DNA of 64,000 nt from Chrysaora quinquecirrha. Lineage: Eukaryota > Cnidaria > Scyphozoa > Semaeostomeae > Pelagiidae. Below, one piece after another: positions 57,165 to 64,000 of this stretch. The position numbers were made by a program, and so were the translations under genes. The stretch spans positions 303,642-367,641 of the forward strand of contig JACTAT010000174.1 of the NCBI GenBank assembly GCA_014526335.1, read 5' to 3'. The first letter of the stretch is position 1. Each line of letters opens with the position of its first letter. A model generated the notes under the pieces. The model made no database searches, was not told where the DNA came from, and saw only the letters and a program-made list of their open reading frames with translations.

Positions 57165-58728
57165 CTAATCCTGAGCGAAGTCGATTAGTTGAGCGTTAAT
57201 CATGTCCCTAGCAGCGCGTGCTGCACGTCTTATAGGGCGAGTTTGAATCGCACTATGTGATTCATCTTCTTCTGAAACGTCTTCTTCTAATGCTTCAGTA
57301 CCAATATTAAGTTCCAAAGGATAAAGTTTAATAATAGATCGCGTTGTGTGTCCGTTTGCTGTACGTACAATTGCGGCTCGACAAAGAGCATCTGATCCAG
57401 TCAACAATTTTGTGATGACACCAAGAGACCAGCGATGGCGAGGCGTGTCTGTGTCAGCGACGAGTACGATGTCACCTTCTTTGAGCTTATTTGTGGACGG
57501 CTTTTGGTATTGTTTTTATATGCGTGGGTTTCGCGAAGAAGCGATAAATACTCAGAGTTGAAACGCTGAAGGAAATGGTTATATATCGTCGTGCGATGAT
57601 GCTGAGCGCGTGTTATCTCGGTTTTATCGCCAAAGTTCGGGTCGTAGTCGACGGAATCGAGGGTTGGCTGGGGTAAAGACGTGACATTGAAACCAAAGAG
57701 AAGGTGATTCGGCGTCAGTGGCTGTAGATCCTGGATATCTGAGTTAATAGCCGTAAGAGGGCGATCGTTTAAAACAGCCTGGATCTCTTTAATAAGCGTG
57801 TAAAGTTCGACTAGCGTAATGAGCGAGCGACCAAGAACTTTTTTCAAAACTGACTTGGTTAGACCAATTAAGCGTTCGTATACACCGCCCCAGTGCGGAC
57901 TACGGGCTGGAATGTATAAGAAACGAATACGTTTGTGCGTGAAAGCATTCTGGACTGTCGGCGAATCAAAGTGAGCTAACAGAGTCTGTAGGTCTTGTTC
58001 TGCACGTTTGAATGTCTGAGCGTTGTCGGATAGGATAAGTCGTGGGGTCGAGAAGACACTACAATGACGTCGAAATGCTTGAAGAAACGAGGATGTACTG
58101 AGATCTTCGACTATTTCTAAGTTGATAGCGCGCGTTGTGAGACAAGTGAAGAGACAGAGATAGACCTTAACATGATCTCCAGAGCGACTTTTGACAGTGA
58201 AATGACCGGTGAAGTCAATGCCAATGTTTGAAAAGGACGTAAAGACGTGTCGTAACGAAACTGAGGTAACTCAGGTGACATTGGAAGTTGATAATGACGG
58301 CCTGTAACTTTTTTGCACGTGACGCATTTACTGATGAGACGACGAGTGGCAGAGCGAGCTGATGGAACCCAAAACCGACTGCGAAGAGCGACAATAGTTC
58401 CTCCAACACCAACATGATGCATACGATGATGACAATCAAGAATGATCAGATTGGTAAGGCGAGACTGGCGAGGAAGCAACATGAGTGAAGACTCGAGCGT
58501 GAAGCGTCCTTTAGTATGAATGAGACCATCATCACCGAGAAACAAATTTAACTGACGTACAATTGGTGGAGCACTCGTCTTGTCATGTGTACCGTTAGAA
58601 GACAGAGATGATACGATTTGCGGGTAGCAGCGTAACTGCTCAGATTTAAGCCATGCGCGTTCCATAGCTTCAATTTCTGACGTTGTTGGGGTCCGGTAAT
58701 CCCGTGCGATAGCAAAAGCGATAAACAT
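57165..58728 (-). pseudogene. BEL/Pao integrase region (frame-broken)
   Basis: In sense order: an HHCC zinc-binding domain (LDCHHRMHHVGVGGT, then RFWVPSARS and CVTCKK), the catalytic core with the first Asp in GIDFTGHF (about 58210), the second in LSDNAQTF (about 58035) and the Glu in WGGVYERLIG (about 57880), and a C-terminal part with LNDRPLT, LTPNHLLFG and a basic, acidic-tailed end to a stop at about 57165. Frame slips occur near 58235, 57850 and 57420. The catalytic triad itself is present. Confidence 0.85.
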
Positions 58729-59423
58729 AAACAGAAGTTGCTAAGAGTTTCGAATAGTCATTAAAACGGTTAATGTCGATAAGATTGCAGATACTGATAT
58801 CTTGCGCAGGCAAATGTTGTTCAGAAACAGCGCTAAGAACAGCGGCGGACGTTGTCTGAGACTTAGGCCATTGCGGCCAAGATGATTGATTGCAGAGCCA
58901 TGTAGGCCCATTGTGCCATAAACTGGACGACTTAAGCGAAGCAGCAGAACAACCGCGTGAAACTAGATCAGCAGGATTGTCCTGAGAAGGTGTGACCCCA
59001 AAAGGATGACGCGAATTGGCCATTTATAACATCGACTTTGTTTTGGACGAATTGCCTGAGTTTGCGTTTTGAATCGAGCCAAAATAATGCGATTTCCGAG
59101 TCTGTCCAAAGATGAACAGAAACGTTGTGAAAATCTTTCTTTACGATCCTTAGTAGAGTTTCGCAATATTGAGAACCAAGAAACATGGCGCTTAATTCCA
59201 ACTGTGGAATTGTGAGATGGCTTTTATTGCGAGAGACTAACTTTGACTTCGAACCGATGAGGAAACTGCGCGATCCCTGCGTAAGATAAGCGGTGACACC
59301 AAGAGCAGATTTGCTGGCATCAGTAAAACGTGGAGCGAAACTGGCTGAGTTTTGTCGAAATTGATCCAGCGTGGAAATTCGAAATGCGAAGCAGTGTTCA
59401 AATCTCTTTCGATTTTCTGCCAT
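58670..59423 (-). pseudogene. BEL/Pao RNase H and connection region
   Basis: The region encodes RFTDASKSALGVTAY (first catalytic Asp), LELSAMFLGSQYCE (Glu) and HLWTDSEIALFWL (Asp), the RNase H core. It is followed by PSQDNPADLVSRG and LWHNGPTWL, which in BEL and Ty3 pol proteins links RNase H to integrase. A frame slip near 59010 divides it. Confidence 0.85.
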
Positions 59424-60121
59424 TGTGCTGACTTACTGGGGGGCAAAGGCTGATCCCACCCAAATTTCTCTTCCCATAATTCGGCAATAAACAGACGAGC
59501 GACAAGCGTAACGGGTGACAGCATTCCTAACGGATCATACAATTTGCTTGCCATGCTAAGGACTTTGCGTTTTGTGAGCTTCGTGTTCTCAGAAGCGAAA
59601 TTTTGAACGGGAAACGAGATAGCATCTGTGGTTGTGTCCCAAGAAAGTCCCAAAATTGAAACGGTTGAAGACTGGGTACCTGTGTTTTGTTGGTTGACGA
59701 CGTTGCGCAGCAATGGAGAATTTGTACACCATTGGCGAAGTTCGAAAGTGCCTTTTTGCATGAGATCGCGTGCTTCGTGAAAATAAGAAACTGTTTCGGC
59801 CTCGTTTTCAACTCCGGAAAGGAGATTGTCTACATAGAGTTTCTCGGAAATATCGACAGCGACGGGAGAACGAAATTGCTCTAAATGATGCAATAAAACA
59901 GCGCCTAAAGACATAGGGCTACTTGTATGGCCAAAAACGATAGTGGTATAAGTGTAGACACAAATTTCTTTAGTTGGATCGTTGTCCTTATACCAAAGAA
60001 AACGAACGAATGAACGATCTTCCTCGCGTAATTTGATGTGTAAGAAAGCTCGTTTTATATCTGCTACGAAGGCGTATTGCGGAAAACGAAATCTGAGAAG
60101 TAATTCTGCAAGATTATTCAA
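59237..60121 (-). CDS. BEL/Pao reverse transcriptase, main part
   Basis: A 294-codon frame covers the palm and thumb: FVADIKRAFLHIKL holds the first catalytic Asp, FGHTSSPMSLGAVL follows, and KLYVDNLLSG is the active-site box, in which YVDN replaces the usual YVDD as in many BEL/Pao elements. Then come LGLSWDT, the KRKVLSMASKLYDPLG motif (diagnostic of the BEL/Pao DUF1759/A17 pol group) and the start of RNase H. It is separated from the upstream frame by a slip near 60135. Confidence 0.88.
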   Translation of the reverse strand: MNNLAELLLRFRFPQYAFVADIKRAFLHIKLREEDRSFVRFLWYKDNDPTKEICVYTYTTIVFGHTSSPMSLGAVLLHHLEQFRSPVAVDISEKLYVDNLLSGVENEAETVSYFHEARDLMQKGTFELRQWCTNSPLLRNVVNQQNTGTQSSTVSILGLSWDTTTDAISFPVQNFASENTKLTKRKVLSMASKLYDPLGMLSPVTLVARLFIAELWEEKFGWDQPLPPSKSAQWQKIERDLNTASHFEFPRWINFDKTQPVSLHVLLMPANLLLVSPLILRRDRAVSSSVRSQS

Positions 60122-60146
60122 TAGACAGGGGCCTGTGTATAAACAA

Positions 60147-61901
60147 TCATTGAGACTGACTTTTCCTGAATTGGCAGCGAAAACTATGCGTAGGGGGGGT
60201 CGTCTCGGAATCTTTTAGGACGAAGAAATGTGGCAAGTAGTGACATCCCTGTTCAGGCCAGGGCTGTTTTAAATCGGAAAGTTCTTCGATGTACCCTTTA
60301 GCCAAGTGTTCTTCCATAACCTTACAGTATTGGTCCATAAGGCCTAGCTTATTTAAACGTGTGGTGACTTGAGAAAGTCGACTTTTGCAAAGACTGAGAT
60401 TAGATGGTAACGGGGGGTGCTCGGCTTTCCATGGCAAAGGAGCGAAATATTGCCCATCTCGAAATTCAACTTTCTGTTGGTAATCATGAAGGAATTCATT
60501 AGCTTCGTTTTTGTCAGAATCGTAATTCAGGGATTGATTTTGCAGAATTCTTTCGAACTGAATAGATAATTCAGCATTGTCAACCAGATTTTCAATCGAA
60601 AGTGTTGAATTAAGCGGCTTATGGTTGTTTGCGTCAAAACCATTGTTTGATTTTGCGATATTGGTTTGAATCGAATGGATTTCCTGTGAAAATGCGTGAT
60701 TCGTTGTTTCAGATATTGGATCTGGAAGCGGTCCAGAGACAATAGCTCCAAATTGAGAATGTTGAATGAAAGGTTCTTTGAATCGATCGTCAATGGCTCC
60801 TAGAAAGCGATAGGCGGCATCTGCGCCGATGAGAATATCAACTTGAAATTGCTCATCGTTAAAATCGTTTGCGAATTCGAGTTCCTGGAAACGGGGGTCA
60901 TTTTTGAGACCAAAGCAACCACTTTGATTTAGAGGTTTGACAATTTCATCGGATACTAAAACTTTAAATAATTCGACACCATTCGGGGTTTCTAATCCAA
61001 TCGTAGATACGCTATAGTTTTGTTTCGTAACAGTCCCACCAAAACCAGAAACAGATAAAAGTTCGTAAGATTCGGGGGTTAAACCCAATTGATTAGCGAA
61101 GTCTGTGCGTACGTAGCTGCGCTGAGAGCCTTCGTCGAAAAAGATTTTTGCGTTTAATTTTTTATCGTTAACAACAGCAACAGCTTTTGCGGTTTTAAGC
61201 AGGATCACGTGATCAGCGGCCTTAGGCGAATCCTGAATGTTTTCAGGAGGCGAAGAGTGAACAACAGAGTCAACAGAGTTATTAACACGATTAACGTTTA
61301 ATGCGTCATGAGACGATTTATCGTTGATATGCGAGGACGACGAAGAATGACAATCATCTAAGAAATCATTGATATTTACATTTAACAAAGGAGCGCAATT
61401 TGTCGTGATAGACTGTGATGTTGAATCAGCGGTGGGAACGGTTTCCGTAGCGGACGTAGCGTTAGATGCGTCATTCGTAACAATAGCAGCGTGCGTGTTC
61501 GTACGAGACGGGGGTTGTGAATTCGTTGGCGTGTTACGTTGAGAAATCGTGTTTGAAGCGTTTGTATGAATACGGATTCCATGAATACTTGTATGGTGTT
61601 TGCCCTTACATTTTGCACAGCGTCCTCTTGCATTACAACTAGAAACGCGATGGCCAGAGTTCAAGCAGTTAAGACATAACTTGAGACGAATAACTGTGGC
61701 CGATTTTTCACTAGCGGGCATTGGGCAGTGTGACGTAGCGTGGGGACCTTTGCAAAGTTGGCAACGTGTGCTTGCAGTTGTCGATAACGTGGTTGTACTT
61801 GAAACGTTGGGCTCGTATGTTTCGTAGCGTGACGGGGGTGGCAGAGTGGTTTGGGAAAACCCTGATTGCGTTTGTTCCTCTCGGGCAATGTAATCTTTCA
61901 A
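60147..61901 (-). CDS. BEL/Pao gag C-terminus (zinc knuckles), protease and start of reverse transcriptase
   Basis: This 584-codon frame has CCHC-type knuckles (CQLCKGPHATSHC; CLNCLNSGHRVSSC; CAKCKGKHHTSIH) at about residues 47-107. A serine/threonine/asparagine-rich linker follows, then a DUF1758-type aspartic protease (KIFFDEGSQRSYV, where DEGS stands in place of DSGS, and LGLTPESYELLSVSGFGGT), and then the A17 region (ILIGADAAYRF, FGAIVSGPL) before the reverse transcriptase fingers (YCKVMEEHLAKGYIEEL). The frame ends in a slip at about 60147. Confidence 0.88.
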   Translation of the reverse strand: MKDYIAREEQTQSGFSQTTLPPPSRYETYEPNVSSTTTLSTTASTRCQLCKGPHATSHCPMPASEKSATVIRLKLCLNCLNSGHRVSSCNARGRCAKCKGKHHTSIHGIRIHTNASNTISQRNTPTNSQPPSRTNTHAAIVTNDASNATSATETVPTADSTSQSITTNCAPLLNVNINDFLDDCHSSSSSHINDKSSHDALNVNRVNNSVDSVVHSSPPENIQDSPKAADHVILLKTAKAVAVVNDKKLNAKIFFDEGSQRSYVRTDFANQLGLTPESYELLSVSGFGGTVTKQNYSVSTIGLETPNGVELFKVLVSDEIVKPLNQSGCFGLKNDPRFQELEFANDFNDEQFQVDILIGADAAYRFLGAIDDRFKEPFIQHSQFGAIVSGPLPDPISETTNHAFSQEIHSIQTNIAKSNNGFDANNHKPLNSTLSIENLVDNAELSIQFERILQNQSLNYDSDKNEANEFLHDYQQKVEFRDGQYFAPLPWKAEHPPLPSNLSLCKSRLSQVTTRLNKLGLMDQYCKVMEEHLAKGYIEELSDLKQPWPEQGCHYLPHFFVLKDSETTPPTHSFRCQFRKSQSQ

Positions 61902-61902
61902 A

Positions 61903-62791
61903 CTATCTATGAACGGCTTTAGAAGAAAATTTACACCTGACCAGAATCGCCAATTTTACTGCGGACTTTCCTGGCAATTTCTCTTCAACGATGGGAATAA
62001 TGAAGGGGGCACATGCAGAAACGTCTATCTTAAGTGCTTCTAAAGAACGAATATCTCCCATTAAGGAATTGTAGAATTGCCTTAAACTTGAAGGTGCTAT
62101 CGTTGGCTTTGGCATCTTCAAAATATTATGAACGTGAGCACGGATAATACGTCTAGGGTGACCGAAATTTTCTTTCAAGGTTTCTTCTAAAATTGAATAG
62201 TTTTGTTCCGAGGGAATTATGCCTTGAACGGTTTTTAATGCTTCTCCCCGCAACTGGCCAATTAGATATGTGAATTTGGAGGATTTAGGGAGGTCTGATA
62301 AGCTACCAACTTGCGATTGAAATCTTTCCCAGAAACCATTCCACTCTGTTATTTTGCCGTCAAATGTTGGCAGTTGTAAGTCGGGTAATTTTGATCGTAA
62401 GGTGGACGTAGAGGTTGACGGTTGAGTTTGACTTGTAGATACGGGGGTAGATACGGCGTTTTTCTTTTCAAACTCAGAGATATGAAAGTTAAGTCTACTT
62501 ATCTTACCTCGGTTGATGTTCGTCACTTCGTTTACCTCGTCGAAGAATGCGTCTGATTCTTCTTCATTTTCAATCTCTTCGAGAGCGATCTGGCGAATTT
62601 CTTTATCTAAGTCTTGGCATTCCCTGAAATTGTTCGTTTAGAGCTGCAGCAGCTGATTTCAGGAGTGAAATACTTTCATCAGATAAAACGTTTTCTTTGA
62701 ATATACCTGAGGCATCGTTGTACGTCTTCGTGAATGCTCGGCGAAGTTGCCTTCTTTCTGATTTTAGTTTTTCCAATTGTGTTCTCGGCAT
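61903..62791 (-). pseudogene. BEL/Pao gag N-terminal region (frame-broken)
   Basis: The first methionine at 62791 opens MPRTQLEKLKSERRQLRRAF, a basic coiled N-terminus. After a slip near 62625 the frame continues through an acidic stretch to LPDLQLPTFDGKITEWNGFW and KFTYLIGQLRGEALKTVQGI, the DUF1759 capsid-like domain typical of BEL/Pao gag. Another slip near 61905 leads into the zinc-knuckle frame. Confidence 0.85.
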
Positions 62792-62832
62792 GATGATCGT
62801 AAAATTGAAAAAACCACGGCAATAACTCTGAT

Positions 62833-62848
62833 CCTGGTCACGGCACCA
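62833..62848 (-). promoter_or_regulatory. primer-binding site of the BEL/Pao element
   Basis: Directly inside the 5' LTR the sense strand reads TGGTGCCGTGACCAGG, starting with TGG to pair with a tRNA 3' CCA end. It lies three bases from the LTR edge. Confidence 0.7.
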
Positions 62849-62851
62849 AAA

Positions 62852-63103
62852 TGTGAAGTGTAGAAAGAGACAACACGTTGAAAACTATATACAAAACCTC
62901 ATGAAATATATACAAAACATCTAACTAAGAATAACATCGTAATAATCGTGAGTTAACATGAACGTTAACGTGAGAGCGAACGTAGAAAGCGAATACAAAC
63001 GAATGAATCTAAAAGCTAAGCTACACAATTATAAGGAAACAGGAAAACGTGACTAGTGTCCAGACTACTATGATTACTAGGATCCAGACCTCCGTACTTG
63101 TCA
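62852..63103 (-). repeat. 5' LTR of the BEL/Pao element
   Basis: This is nearly identical to the LTR at 56897-57143 apart from a few substitutions and a short insertion around 63030. It ends on the plus strand at TTGTCA, followed by the target duplication TCAGT. Confidence 0.9.
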
Positions 63104-63123
63104 TCAGTTTGGCTATCTCTAAA

Positions 63124-64000
63124 ATCAGGAACAACGGGAACATGAGGAACAAAGTAGGAACATGAGGAACAAGGGGGAACAAAGCAGGAACATGAGGAAC
63201 AAAGCAGGAACATGAGGAACAAGGCATGGGAACAAAGCGGGAACATGAGGAACAAGGCGGGAACAAAGTGAGGAACAAGGCGGGAACAAGGAACAAGGTG
63301 GGGAACATGAGGAACAAGGTGGGAACATGAGGAACAAGGCGGAACAAAGTGGGAACATGAGGAACAAGGCGGGAACATGAGGAACAAAACAAAGTGGGAA
63401 CATGAGGAACAAGGCAGGAACAAAGTGGGAACATGAGGAACAAGGCGGGAACAAAGTGAGGAACAAGGCGGAACAAAGCGGGAACACGAGGAACAAGGGA
63501 ACATGAGGAACAAGGCGGGAACAAAGCGGGAACATCGGGAACAAAGCGGGAACATGAGGAACAAGGCGAGAACAAAGCGGGAACATGAGGAACAAGGCGA
63601 GAACAAAGCGGGAACATGAGGAACAAGGCGGGAACAAAGTGGGAACATGAGGAACAAGGCGGGAACATGAGGAACAAGGCGGGAACAAAGCGGGAACATC
63701 GGGAACAAAGCGGGAACATGAGGAACAAGGCGAGAACAAAGTGGGAACATGAGGAACAAGGCAGGAACGAACATGAGGAACAGGGCGGGACCAAAGTGGG
63801 AACATGAGGAACAAGGCGGGAACATGAGGAAAAAGGCGGGAACAAAGCGGGAACATCGGGAACAAAGCGGGAACATGAGGAACAAGGCGAGAACAAAGCG
63901 GGAACATGAGGAACAAGGCGAGAACAAAGCGGGAACATGAGGAACAGGGCGGGAACAAAGTGGGAACATGAGGAACAAGGCGGGAACATGAGGAACAAGG
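63124..64000. repeat. GGAAC-rich minisatellite, continuing past the window
   Basis: The unit is about 31 bp: GGAACATGAGGAACAAGGCG plus GGAACAAAGCG, itself made of three GGAAC submotifs. Deletions of one submotif and CATCGGGAAC variants recur. All six frames are largely open, giving cysteine/proline/serine/phenylalanine-rich frames on the minus strand; these are not genes. Confidence 0.93.

Larger units (their letters stand above)
56897..63103 (-). mobile_element. full-length BEL/Pao LTR retrotransposon
   Basis: A 6.2-kb element on the minus strand has LTRs of about 250 bp, a primer-binding site, gag, protease, reverse transcriptase, RNase H and integrase in the BEL/Pao order. It is bordered by the 5-bp duplication TCAGT on both sides (56892-56896 and 63104-63108). 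The LTRs differ at only a few sites around 57053-57090 and 63008-63045 (roughly 2%, including a small indel), so the insertion is young. The reading frames are nevertheless broken in several places, mostly by one-base slips. Confidence 0.95.

Noticed and set aside
63016..64000. Frames of up to about 325 codons rich in C, P, S, F and L
   Set aside because: Three overlapping frames on one strand are all open because the minisatellite lacks stop words; no start context or domain.

Overview
The window is animal nuclear DNA: intron-split genes with canonical GT-AG junctions, a mitochondrial copper chaperone of the SCO1 type, BEL/Pao and Penelope-like retroelements, many short terminal-inverted-repeat elements and a very large satellite. 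AT-rich introns packed with MITEs suggest a marine invertebrate, perhaps a cnidarian. That placement is inference; nothing here fixes the species.

Layout. 1-1.62 kb: three plus-strand exons of a long coiled-coil protein (rootletin-like). About 2.0-31.4 kb: one tandem satellite. Its left third (2.0-12.5 kb) is a degraded jumble of monomer words, 12.5-31.4 kb is a clean head-to-tail array of about 190-197 bp units, and 31.4-31.9 kb holds old diverged monomers in the opposite orientation. 32.1-34.6 kb: a pile of nested MITEs and a large foldback element. 34.6-41.7 kb: a complete six-exon SCO1 gene on the minus strand (288 codons, all junctions in phase), with introns full of MITEs, a LINE 3' remnant and a Penelope remnant. 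41.8-43.25 kb: a second copy of the GGG-ended MITE and an AAGC-type microsatellite. 43.7-46.2 kb: two minus-strand exons that I cannot name, the distal one coiled coil. 47.5-48.3 kb: an intact, intronless class I SAM-dependent methyltransferase gene. 49.07-55.1 kb: three tandem units of about 2 kb, each carrying a 51-bp minisatellite and a short GAGGC-type repeat. 55.5-56.6 kb: a 5' fragment of a methyltransferase paralogue, split by a 5'-truncated Penelope-like insertion with a perfect 11-bp target duplication. 56.9-63.1 kb: a full-length BEL/Pao LTR retrotransposon on the minus strand with 5-bp target duplications. 63.12-64 kb: a GGAAC-rich minisatellite running off the window.

How the parts relate. 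The ordinary genes are SCO1 (cytochrome c oxidase assembly), the coiled-coil gene whose remaining exons are not found, the methyltransferase and the unnamed minus-strand gene. Most of the rest is repeat DNA, and several insertions can be placed in order: two MITEs nested in an older G-rich element, a Penelope element inside a methyltransferase copy, and a BEL element with target duplications just beyond it. Frame breaks in the young BEL element and homopolymer-length variation in the satellite suggest residual consensus errors in the assembly, so single-base frameshifts should be read with caution.
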